NCBI GenBank assembly: GCA_023079485.1
Contig: CM041083.1
Coordinates: forward strand, 156,382,552 to 156,446,551
Origin: Archilochus colubris
Lineage: Eukaryota > Chordata > Aves > Apodiformes > Trochilidae
Direction: 5' to 3'
Length of the DNA stretch: 64,000 nucleotides
A program made the translations under genes and the position numbers. Positions 24,118-35,023 of the stretch are shown here, piece by piece (position 1 is the stretch's first letter; every line of letters starts with the position of its first letter). The notes beneath the pieces are model-generated. The model was given only the letters and a program-made list of their open reading frames with translations, was not told where the DNA came from and ran no database searches.

Positions 24118-24180
24118 AAACTCTTAGGTTTAGAACTCTTAGGTCTTTTTTTAGGTTCTTTTTAGAGCTCTTATGTTCTT
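24118..24180. repeat. Degenerate short direct repeats
   Basis: The word ACTCTTAGGT recurs with variants (ACTCTTAGGTTTAG, ACTCTTAGGTCTTT, TTAGGTTCTTTTTAG, GCTCTTATGTTCTT). This is a decayed minisatellite of about 16-20 bases. Confidence 0.55.
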
Positions 24181-24936
24181 AAACATTAAGATAATCCTAT
24201 TTCATTTTTTGAAAATAATTTAGTTTAATTCTATTAAGCTCTTAGGATTTTTCCACTATACTCATCTGTAAATCTTGTACATATGGAATGACTATGTTCA
24301 AATTAGCTAAAAATGTATGTTTAACAGATATGAAAATCAAAATCTGTGGAAGTTTTGCTGTCAGCTCAGCTACTGATTTTATACAGCTTAATAAAAAACA
24401 GAACATGTACTGTACATTGTATTTTAGATACAACACAAAAGAATTCAGGAAATTCATACTTCTTAAAAGAAATAGTAATATATTTTCAACATCTAAAAAT
24501 ACTCAGATCATATGTTGTATTACACACCTTTAGGAGCAGGCTGTGCAACTAAATGACTGTTTATTGGCTCCAGAATTACTTTTTCTCATCTCTTAAAGTG
24601 AAAAAATGAAGAGTTCTCGTGTAGCTCAATGTTTTTCACATTACAGCAAAAGGCTGTTGTTCCCAACCCAAAAACTCTATAGCTTCAACATTCCCATTTA
24701 TACAGATGCACTGGAGATATCCAAGAAGAATGACTTGTAGAACACATTTTAGCTCTTTTCCCAATGAGGAGGAGGCCATTAAGCCTGGAACGATGCCAGG
24801 ATGTGATAATCATCAGTTCTTCTGGGGCTGTTTTATAACTTTGCAGCTGTATTTTTGGCTATGATTTGCCCTCCCAGAGGTACAGCCTTGTCTGTTTTTG
24901 TTTTTCTCTTGGATGGGACAGGAGGCATTTTTCCTT

Positions 24937-24978
24937 AAAAAAAAAAAAAAAAAAAAAAGAAAAAAAAGAAAAAAAAAA
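24937..24978. repeat. A-rich tract
   Basis: The tract is 42 bases of A interrupted by two G. It is low complexity with no recognisable element attached. Confidence 0.85.
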
Positions 24979-26348
24979 GGAACTTTCTAAGAGGAAGGGG
25001 AGCTGCTGCATCTTTCACTCACAGTAATGTCAACACTACTTAGGGCAAGTTTCAAGCATTCACCATTCTTAGGGTCTTCCAGCTGCCAGCACTGTGAGTT
25101 GTTAAAACACCAGGGCGTGAGCAGTAAAACGTGTCTGTGGGTGTTAGCTAACAATTTGCAGGTGCATATCATCCCAGTAAAGCTTTCAAATTATACACAA
25201 TTTATAAGCTATGTTTGAAGCTCATAATGGTTATTTCTGAGCAAATTAGTATCTTTTGGTTTGGCTTCAGTTTTTGAGAGTCCCATCAAATTATCAGGGA
25301 AAGGGACTAGAAGAAAGGACTGCTGTTTCAAACAGTCAGAAGTCAGACAAAAAGATCCTTGCACTCAGTTATTGTTAAATGAACTGGGGTATGAAGAAGT
25401 ATTGTTCCAAAGACTTTAATTTTACATGTTCAATACCACACCTGGAAAAGGAGAGGCAAGTAGTATTTCCTTGACTGAAAACTGAAATTCGGATTGAGTA
25501 ATGATTGGTGCAAAAGAATGAATAATCTACATTAGTTACTAATACACAGTCTATTGAGATTTGCATCCTTATTATTTTTCTTATGTTTCTCTATATTTCA
25601 ATATTCAAAATCTTGGTTCAAGTACAGAAATGAAGACAGTTGTAACTCCTAAATCTGTCAAGGAACATTTAACACATTACATATTTGCAGGCCTGGTTTG
25701 AACAAACTTTTCAACCTACTCCTTTGTCTCTGTGAGATTCCTAGGTCATGGAGGTGTTCATGGCTTTTAGTAAGTGGCTCAAAGTTTCATAATTGATGGA
25801 ATCCTTAGTAGAGGAAGTCTGGAGTAACAGAGATCCGGAATGTCTCTTTTTCATCCCAAAGTGTCCCAAAGCAGCAAAGCTGCAATGTCCATAGGTACAA
25901 TGTTGGGAATAAGATTCATACTGCAGAACAAGAGTTATATAATTTGTACTTTCTCTTCTAGGCATATTGGGTAGGGTTTTTTTAGCTGCATATGGACAGC
26001 TACAGCAGAGGTTCCACATCCAGACTAGTCATTCCCTCTATGTATAATGTACCTAAGGGTGAAGAAGTATTGATAAAGTATTGACCAGAGTCAAAAAAAA
26101 CCCACCCAGACTTCTTTTTTATTTTTAAAGACAACAACTCACCATTTTTCTAGGCTTTAGCACAAAATCAAATGGTAATGGTTCAGCGAGATCAGAATAT
26201 ACCTGAAGAGGGATTCTGAGTTCTCATAGATGAAACGTGACAGACTAGGTGTGCTGGCAACTTGTACTTGAAATATTTATTTTCCTAAGTCAGTGAAACC
26301 TTCTTGTTTAGACTTTTATATGTCTCTATAAGGATAAACTATTTTGCA

Positions 26349-26652
26349 GAGCCTGTTGTGCCAGGACATGGAGTAATAGTTTTAAACTAAAAGAAGGTAG
26401 ATTTAGACTAAATATAAGCAGGAAGTTCTTTACAATGAGGGTGATGAAACACTACAACAGGTGACCCACAAGTTGGTTAATGCCCCATCTCTAGAAATAT
26501 TAATGGTCAGTTTGGATGGGGCTCTGAGCAACCTGCTCTAGTTGAAGATGTCCCTGCTCACTGCAAGGGTGTTGGGCTAGATGAGCTTTAAAGGCCCCTT
26601 CCAATCTGAACTATCCTATGATTCTGTGATTCTATTACTCTATCATTCTATG
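26349..26652 (+). mobile_element. CR1 LINE 3' end with octamer tail
   Basis: This is a short 3' piece: GGTAGATTTAGACTAAATATAAG and a TTTACAATGAGGGTGATGAAAC stretch (last codons of ORF2, FFTMRVMKH-like), followed by CCCATCTCTAGAAATATTAATGG, GAGCAACCTGCTCTAGTTG and GATGTCCCTGCTCACTGCAAGG. It closes with the classic CR1 end: GGCTAGATGAGCTTTAAAGG, CCCTTCCAATCTGAAC and several ATTCTRTG-like tail units (ATGATTCTGTGATTCTATTACTCTATCATTCTATG). The wording fits the chicken CR1-B/F/H type rather than the CR1-J-like copies. Confidence 0.9.
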
Positions 26653-26654
26653 AC

Positions 26655-26674
26655 ATATACACATATGTGTATAT
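26655..26674. repeat. 20-bp palindromic AT/AC/GT repeat
   Basis: A perfect self-complementary run centred on CATATG, a decayed alternating dinucleotide repeat next to the CR1 tail. Confidence 0.8.
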
Positions 26675-28843
26675 AAATGTATAAAAATACTTCATATATA
26701 AAAAGCTAAAATACATATTCTGTATATACATGTACAATCTGATTGCAGTTGGCTGTTTTTCACCACTAAAATGGCGCAATAATATTAATTTTACTGCAAT
26801 ATTACCTAATCATTATTAGAATTATGAGAATGGATGCTAATTAAATTACTCATTTTTGGCTAGCTATGTAATTGCAATGGGTCATCACTAGTATTTTCAG
26901 TCTGGCATTTGAGTACCATAGAAAAGGTTACATGGCAAAGAAATCTAGGTGTGTGTATGTTGATACAGAATAGAAGACTCTAAAAATCATGGTGCTGAGC
27001 TCTAGGAGCAGATCCATAAAAGAAGACTTACATGCTGTGTTTAAAGAAGCTTCAAGCACATTTGGTGGTGACAGTTAAAGTCCAATTACCTCCAAAAAGA
27101 TTACTCCTGAGATTATTGCCATCAAAGATAGCAGCATGTAGTAGCATGTAGATTTTTCCTGTCTTAGTAATAGTATATATTTAGCAAATGCAGAGATGTA
27201 GAAATTGAGCTGTGAGATAGACAAATAAGAGGGTGGGGGGCATAGAGGAAGTGAAATCTAGGCATTATTTGTCTTCTGAATGATTAGGGGAAAAATACAT
27301 TTTCAGTGAGTAATTGAAAAAGGGGCTTTTCTCTTTGCAGCAAGCAAACCAAAAAACAAAATAACAAAACACAAGATCAAAATATCTTTTCAAAACTGAG
27401 TAACTGTTCTTATCTCTGAAAATATCCCTATGGACACCTGGGTTTAATTAATATCCAGCTGTATGTAGTGAAATAACCCTTAAAAAATGATTTCAAAACA
27501 GATTAATTCCATCATGATGAAGGGAAAAAAAACAAGTTAGTCAAGAAAACTGCTTATATGGGGGCTATCTGGGGGTTATATGGAGGTTATATTGATTCAT
27601 AATTTTTTTTAATTATTCTAGAATTTAGAGTCCTTTTGAAAGTATTAAGGTTTTTACTTCATCACATATTTAAAAATGAATGATATGTATCAAATGGATG
27701 CGTATGGTAGTTTAGTAAGCAGGATAATACTTACCAAGAGATGCTAGCAGTTATTTTTATTTTTCATTTCATATAGGGCAAAAATAAAAAAAGGAGGATT
27801 CTTAGCTTTGAGAATCTATTACTGTAAAATCTAAACTATTTGAGATTTTCTTTTAAAGTTTGTCTGTCGTTTGACAATTTTTCCTTATGAAGATTTTGAT
27901 GTTACCTCCTTTGTGAAGCAACTTACATATTCCTGAGTGGACTGTGATACTGTCAGATGTATGTATCTTAGTACTGACTAGCAACATTATTAATGTAAAA
28001 ATGAAGTCAATAAATGGTTGTAATAACTGAAAAGAAACTTATTTTCTCTTCTGGTCATTTTATTGAGCTCACCTTGAGACATAAATATCAAAATTATTTG
28101 AAAGCTGAGGAACGGAACCAAAAAAGAATAGTGAAATGTCAACTATTTTTCTCAAATACTGTATTAAAACAGTTAACCCCAGAATTCCACTGAGAAATAG
28201 CCTTTCCATTTCTGAGGGGGCCCGGGGACATGAAATGGAACAGTAATAGGCAATCTTCCCTACAAACAATCACGCAATGGAGTGAAAACAAAAATAACAC
28301 ATGTGGGAAACAGTTCAGATTTTCAGTTCATTCTGCAAGAAGACTGAAATGTAGCACAGTTAACCTCAGTGCACTTCTTGTGGAGTGGAACCACTCAGGA
28401 TTATTCATATTTGTAAAGCACTTGAGGCATGTGTGTGAGAAAAGAAAGGCAAGTGCAAACCATTTTTATATTACTGTAGAAAGCAAGAGAAAAGTTTCAT
28501 GACTGTGTGTCTTACTAGAAAGAAACTGAAGAATGAAAGAGAAAGGGGGAGGTTGTTTGTTTTGGACTGAGTTTTTTAAGTTTTTGGCTTTTAATGGCTT
28601 CTCATTTTATGTGTTCCCCCAACTGAGTACATACTGAAAGTTTAGTGTATATGTAGCTCAGGTTTTAAGAAAGCGTTTACTACAATCTTGTTTCTCTAAG
28701 ATTTGTTGGAATTTTGATATATTTATGACCTAAATCACTGATAACTCTTCAAACAACCTTGCTTCAGTTATAATGAATATGCACTTACTTCAGACTTCAT
28801 GCAACTGATATTCCTAAAAGCCGTTTCATATAACATTTCCCCT

Positions 28844-28860
28844 CAAACAAACAAACAAAT
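28844..28860. repeat. (CAAA)n microsatellite
   Basis: Four CAAA/ACAA units are read directly. Confidence 0.75.
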
Positions 28861-29839
28861 TACCCAAACCCAATAATAGAATTTTAAAAACACCAAAGGA
28901 AACCCCAAAAGACCAAACAAAACAAAACCCTGGTAAATTCTATTGCTGAACACTATAGGCCTCTGTTAGGTGTTCTAGGTTTTCTCTCCATCTTCATGAT
29001 AGCTATGACATTTTCAGAACAATATGATTATTTTATTTCTCTGTATAGAGAAGGTGGCTTTTTTTTCCTCAATTACAATAAACTACTTCTACTGTAGTAT
29101 TCCTGTCCTGCTATAGTAGTAATTTCTCATAGGTATTTAGTGAACTGTCATCCTCTAGTTACTGCTTATACATAGGAAAAAAGAGATACTTGAGATTCCA
29201 GGAGTATAAAATAATACAGATTTTCTCAATACCATGTTTGGTGAGAACTTATAATGTATTTATATTACTTGTCATAACCAAAATTACATTTTTTAAATTA
29301 AATGTGCCTAAATTTGTTTTCTGTTTTGTTGTGGGTTTTTTTGTTTGTTTCCTTGTTTTTGAGGAAAAATAGTTTTGTTTTTAAATTTGTCTTTCTCTAC
29401 AGGAACAGAAAATCTCTAAGAGGTATGGAAAACATTCTTCTGGTTTTGGAACAATAGGTTTTAATAATGGATTGTGTGCAAGCATATTGCGATTAGAAGA
29501 GTCACAGTGCACTGAAAGTTCCTGTTCTGTCCTCTGGGGTCAGTGCTTTGAGAGTTCTACGACCAATAACTGAGCCATATGAACTGCGTAGGAGACAGAA
29601 AAAGGAGTTTATGACAGAAATTATAGTCCTGAGAGATGAAACAATTTACTGTGTAACAAAAGGATGTAGAGTCCTAATTTTCCTCTTCCAAATTATATGA
29701 CAAAACACAACATCATTTCAAATGCCAGTACTTGTCTTCTATTTAGTTTTCTTAAGACAAATCAGTCTTCAGAAAGTTTTACATAATGCCGCTAAACCCA
29801 GCCATATAAATTCAAAATCAAAAATCTGCTTTTGGATCT

Positions 29840-29858
29840 GGTTGGTTGGTTGGTTAGT
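29840..29858. repeat. (GGTT)n microsatellite
   Basis: Four GGTT units followed by GTTAGTTT are read directly. Confidence 0.75.
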
Positions 29859-31639
29859 TTAATATAGGTCTTATAGACAAAGAACAATACTACAATCCTC
29901 ACTTCAGTTAAGTGGCAATTACTCATCCTTTCACAGATCAACTTTCTCATTAAATTTGATCACTTAAAATTTGCATAAAGGAATGTAGACATTATATTAA
30001 AAAGAGATTAAAAATAGTATAGGTTTCCTACCTGCTAACAGAAAGGGTAGGAGTAACAGAAAATTTAAGTGTACAGCAAGTCATATTTAGATGAGAGTAT
30101 TGGAAGCATTTTGTAAAGACTCTAAAACTTGTTTTCAAAGGTTTTGATGTCAGGAAACTTGCTTTCTTCTGTAAAACATAATTTCTCATCATTTAAATCA
30201 CTGTTTGTAAGTGAGATATAATTATGAAAATCTGGAGGTTTTAACTTAGTGGAGGACTTAGACAAACTGCCAGTAAAGATTTTTGTGTCTTGCTCTGTTC
30301 CTAAAACTACTGAAGAATGTGATGTTTACTTTTGTATAGAAAGCCAGATACCTTCAGTTTTGCCAGATATAAATTTAACTACAACCACAGAAGGTTCTGA
30401 ATTATGTTGTAATTTATAACACACATCCTTAATTTTCTCACATGCCTCTACCACATGTATGTGAAAGGGAGATGAGCAAATAAATATTGTCAGACCAGGA
30501 AATACGGAGTCAGGCCTCCTTGGATCACAGGGTTAAAATGGGCAGAAAGATATAATCCCATTTTAAAAGATTAGGAATTTTTCTTAAATAGCACTTCATT
30601 AGAGACTGAAAGTTAGGAAAATTATGGTACTTATATGTTTATATGTATATGCTGAATTTATGAAGAATATTAAAATGTTTTATTCAACATACATTCAGAC
30701 AATTTGCTCATATAGTTGTCTAGAGAAATTGAGATTTTCTGAATTTTATTTATTGTTTACTGAATATCAGTGGGATTTATGTCAGGGACATGTGATTTTA
30801 ACAGCTGCAATATACGTTTTTTAAGAACCTAATCTTACAGGGTTTTTACTGATACAAAACCAGCGCAATGTTAAGAGTACATATTATCTACTTTTTGGGG
30901 ACACTGGATAAACATACTCCTATTTCATCAAAGACCTATAAATTAGAAATTAAAGATTTCCACAATATTTCCCACCGTGATTTTTACAAGTAAACTTGGA
31001 AGGTAACTATGCATTTTCACCTCCTCTCTTGTGTTTGCTCTGTCTGCACCAATAACTTGCAACAGTGATTTCAGACTACTTCTGGGCACTATATAAGAAG
31101 TAATTCACACATAATTAAAAACATTTCCTTAATTATTTGCTTTCTTTTTCAGTCTGTTTTTGTCTCTCTTGATGTGTACATTGTTGTTCACTCACTAAAG
31201 CACTTAATAAAAAATGCACAAATATAAATAATAGAACAAGCTACTAGAAACACTGCAATCTTGTTTTTAACATGTAAACACCATAAGGAAGTGAAACTAG
31301 CAACCTGATATTGACAGCGTTTCTTGTTAGATGCATGTGGAAGAGAGTTAAATCAAATTCATGGAAGGGGGAGAAAAGTTTTTTCAGATAAGGATAGCTA
31401 TTAAAATAAATAGTATTACTCCTGACTAATAACCAACTTCAGAGAAACAGATAAATCGCTGCTTTACTGAGATTTACATTGCATTGATAAGAAAGAAACA
31501 GCAGTGAGAAAAGAAAGTGAGAAATTTCAAATAATACAGCTTATTAATAAAGAAGAAAATGTCAGAAACAGGTTTCACATAACTAGACACTCTAAAGGCA
31601 TTTGAAATTACTGAATGCAATCTTATTGACCCTCAATCC

Positions 31640-33515
31640 ACTGAAGTTAATGCAAGATTCTTCAATAGCTGTAGTAATAAAAGGAAGATCAAGATGGAGC
31701 TCAACCTGGCTACTGTCATAAAGGGCAACAAAAAAAGTTCTAACAAATACATCAATAACAAAAAGAAAGCCTGAGAGAATCTCCATCCCTTATTGGATGT
31801 GGGGGTAAATATTGCAATCAAGGATGAGCAAAAGGATGAGATACTTAATGCCTTCTTTGCTGCTGTCTTCATAATCAGACCAGACACTCTCAGGGTATTC
31901 ACCCTCCTGAACTAGAAGATGAGGATGAAGAGCAGCACAACAGCCCCATAACCCTGGAGGAGGCAGTCAATGACTTGATACAGCACCTGGACTCCCACAG
32001 GTCTATGGGGCCAGACGGGATCCACATGGGAGTATTGAGGGAACTGTCAGAGGAGCTCATCAAGCCTCTCTCCATCATCTACTGACAGTGTTGGTTAACA
32101 GGGGAGGGCCCAGATGACTGGAGGCTTCCCAGTGTGATACCCATCTACAAGAAGGGCCAGGAGGAGGATCTGGGGACTACAGGCCTATGTGCCTCATCTC
32201 AGTGCCCAGAAAAACTATAAAGAGGTTCCTATTGAGTGTGCTCACATGGCAATTTCAGGACAGTCAGAGGATCAGGCCCAGCCAGCATGAGTTGAGGAAA
32301 GGCAGGTCCTGCCTTTCCAGGACCAACCTGGTCTCATTCTGTGACATGACCTGCCTAGTGGACAACAGGAGTGGGAATGTTATCTATCTGGACATAAGCC
32401 TATGACACTGTCTTCCACAGCATTCTCCTAGAGAAATGGCATCTCATGGCATAGACATGAGTGCTCTTTTTTGGGCTAAAAATTCATTACACAACAGAGC
32501 CCAGAGAGTTGTAGCCAATGGAATTAAATCCAGTTGGTGTCTGGTCACTAGTGGTGTTTCCCAGGACTGTTTGGAGTTAGTCTTGTTCAATATCTGAGTG
32601 CTTCCTCTGTAAGTTTGAAGACTACGCCACGTTGGGTGGGGTCTTGATCTTTTTGGAGGTAGGAAGGCTCTGTAAAGGGATCTGGACAGGCTGGACCAGT
32701 GGGGAAAAGTCAGTGAAATGAGGTTTAACAAGGCCAAGTTCCAAGCCTTGCACCGTAGTCACAACAACCCCATGCAAGGTTACAGACTTGGGGAGCTGTG
32801 GCTGGAAAGCTGCCAGGCAGAAAAGGATCTAGGGGTGCTGCTTGATACCTGGCTGAATGTGAGCCAGCAGTCTGCCCAGGTGGCCAAGAAGGCCAACTGC
32901 ATCTTGGCTTGTATCAGGAGCAGCGTGGCCAGCAGAAGTGATCCTGCCCCTGTACTCAGTACTGGTGAGGCTGCTTCCCAAGTACTGTGCTCAGTTCTGG
33001 GCCCCTCACTACAAGAAAGACATTTTGTTGCTGGAGCAAGTTCAGAGAAGGGCAACCAAGCTGGTGAAAGATCTGGAGAGCAGTCCCTCTGAGGAGAGGC
33101 TGAGGGAACTGGTAATGTTTTGTTTGGAAAAGAGAAGGCTGAGAGGAGACCTTATTGCTCTCTACAAGTACCTGAGAGGAGGCTGTAGGGAAGTGGGTGG
33201 TGGCCTCTTCTCTCAAGTGAACAATGACGGGACTAGAGGAAATGGCCTGGAGTTGCACCAGTGGAGGTTTAGACTAGATATTAGGAATAATGTCTTTATT
33301 GAGAGAGTAATTAGGCATTGGAGTGGGCTACCTAGGGAGGTGGTGGAATCACCATTCATGTAAATATTTAAAAGTGGTGTAGATGAGGCACTTCAGGCCA
33401 TGCTCTAGTGGGTGATACAGATATTGAAACATGTATTCTATTGGGTGGGGAGGGGATATTGACAGCTGAATGTGGTCACAGTTGAACTGTTACTCTTCTG
33501 TGATTCTGTGAAGAA
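31640..33515 (+). mobile_element. Longest CR1 LINE copy in the window, degenerate
   Basis: The plus strand begins in the linker between endonuclease and reverse transcriptase (CNSRRKIKMELNLATVIKGN reading near 31665). It continues with ITLEEAVNDLIQHLDSHRSM and GPDGIHMGVLRELSEELIKP (near 31950-32080), SVIPIYKKGQEEDLG (near 32130-32180) and a decayed palm in which FADDT reads FEDYATLGG (near 32615). The C-terminal region is better preserved at 32718-33363. The 3' UTR and a short tail (GTTACTCTTCTGTGATTCTGTG) end it near 33515. Many stops and at least three frame breaks show it is old and dead. Its wording differs from the CR1-J-like and CR1-Y-like copies. Confidence 0.9.
32718..33363 (+). pseudogene. 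CR1 ORF2 C-terminal region, two overlapping frames
   Basis: A first open frame (32718-33092) gives [18 protein letters not shown], a [20 protein letters not shown] stretch and [19 protein letters not shown]. The coding sense then passes to a second frame opening at 32938, with [59 protein letters not shown], a [21 protein letters not shown] stretch, and [20 protein letters not shown] ending at VVESPFM. One small insertion or deletion near 32935 explains the switch. It corresponds to the thumb and C-terminal tail of the CR1 reverse transcriptase; no catalytic residues lie here. Confidence 0.85.
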
Positions 33516-34867
33516 CCTGCATAAAGAGCCAATAGGAATCATTCCTATTTGTAAGATGAAACAGTTAACCTGTTGTATAGTAAGAAAGAACTTCTAAGTG
33601 AAATTTGGGTTTTGACTGCATCACTGAATTTATCAAGAGACAAAAAAAAGGATGCTAGGAGTGTTCAAAAAACAGGGATAACAATTTAAAAAAACACTTT
33701 CCCCACATTCTAGAAAAATAATGAAAGGAAGAGTGGGGTTTTTTATTAAAACTTGATCATTTTTCTTTCTTTTACTCAGCTTAATATGGCTCCTGGGACA
33801 GGCCTGGGAGTAGGCTGGCAGAGTGTTATTGGACTTACTCGTCCACCTTTGTCTCTCTGAGCACTTTAGTGGGTGTGCAGGTGAGTTTTACTGTATAGCC
33901 TAAGCTAAGCTTTATAATTTCAACACAGGTTAATTCATGTAGATAGGTCCAAACTCTACTTGCCCATACTCTGAAGCGCTCAGCTGCATGCACTGACAGG
34001 GCAGAATACCACACAAGGCTGTGACTTGTAAAGAAAGGACTAGTATCCATCCAGAAAAAATCCTGAACAGAGAAGCATGGTTCCAGGACAGTCACAGTAT
34101 GGACACATGACTTTATTTAATCTCCTACTACCTACTACCTAATATTTAGCCTTTCATGTATCTGCAAGTATGCAAAATAGATGTCCCCAAACCTGCCCAG
34201 TTCATTCATTCGAGGTATTGTGAGACTCACAATTACTGAGTTCCTGAATTAACGTTATTTTTTTCAAATTACTGACAGTTCTCAAGACAGGCTAGTTTGA
34301 AGGCAAATACTTTCAAATTTGTCCTGCTATGAATCTTCCCTTCTAGAAACCCAGTCACCAGGATGCAGGTTATTCTGTAGCCACTAGCTGAGAAATCAAG
34401 GGATCTCAACCATAAAGAGAGCCAAGTCCCAGAAAAGAATCTGCTATTTGTTTGTATAATTCTTTAGATTTTGTCTCTTTTTTATCCCCTGCTATTCATT
34501 TCCTGTTGTGGTCACATTGGCACTGAGGGAGCATAAATGCCTGTATTCGTTCAGCTTAGCTTAAAAACTTAATTACCACATGAACTTGATGCAAGCTTCA
34601 GCACCTAAGAAATAAACAGCTTGCTGGAGGTGGCAGTCTTATGCTATAGAGCTCCTCAAAAGGACTGAAGGTAGAGGTGGCATCCAGGAGAAAGTGTATG
34701 GCAATTGCTGGTACTAGGCCACTGGCCTTGTACTGAGTTTGCAAGAGCTCAGGAATGAAACATCCATTTGGCTCCTTATAAATTTTTCTTGTCTCACTTC
34801 ATTAAGGTGTAGCTGCAATTTTTCTAATGATGAGTTGACATTTTGCAGGATATTACCAAACTTTTAT
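33516..34867. other. Intergenic, nothing recognised
   Basis: AT-rich to balanced unique-looking DNA. The 33835-34095 minus-strand frame of 86 codons has no recognisable motif. No RNA gene was seen. Confidence 0.55.
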
Positions 34868-34921
34868 AGAGATGATCTCCAAGGTCCTTCCAACCATTCT
34901 ATGATTCTATAATTCTCTGAT
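34868..34921 (+). mobile_element. CR1 3' terminal scrap
   Basis: Only the extreme end of a CR1 remains: GATGATCTCCAAGGTCCTTCC followed by CAACCATTCTATGATTCTATAATTCTCTG tail units. Such very short 5'-truncated CR1 insertions are common in birds. It is followed by ATA/AAT trinucleotide repeats. Confidence 0.85.
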
Positions 34922-35005
34922 TATATGGTTTAATGAAAGTAATAGCAATAACAATAATAATTCATATTAATTTCCTTTCATTTTCTGCAATAAGTACATC
35001 TGGAC

Positions 35006-35023
35006 TAATAATAATAATAATTA
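35006..35023. repeat. (AAT)n microsatellite
   Basis: Four to five AAT units are read directly. Confidence 0.8.

Larger units (their letters stand above)
21063..26348. other. Gene-free stretch with poly(A) tracts and a palindrome
   Basis: No gene was recognised over about 5.3 kb. Contents seen are a GATA-like short repeat near 22066-22085, a direct repeat plus palindrome at 22199-22256, poly(A) tracts at 23684-23707 and 24937-24978, and degenerate ACTCTTAGGT repeats at 24118-24180. A segment at 23340-23500 has a cluster of transcription-factor-like words. Confidence 0.55.
26653..31639. other. Gene-free stretch with simple repeats
   Basis: No gene was recognised over about 5 kb. A 20-bp perfect AT/AC palindrome lies at 26655-26674, directly after the CR1 tail. 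CAAA and GGTT repeats lie near 28844 and 29840. The rest is AT-rich unique-looking DNA. Confidence 0.55.

Noticed and set aside
31592..31902. Minus-strand frames of 64 and 89 codons
   Set aside because: They are antisense to the 5' part of the CR1 copy starting near 31640, with no motif of their own.
32780..33258. Minus-strand frames of 91 and 100 codons
   Set aside because: They are antisense to the CR1 C-terminal region at 32718-33363.
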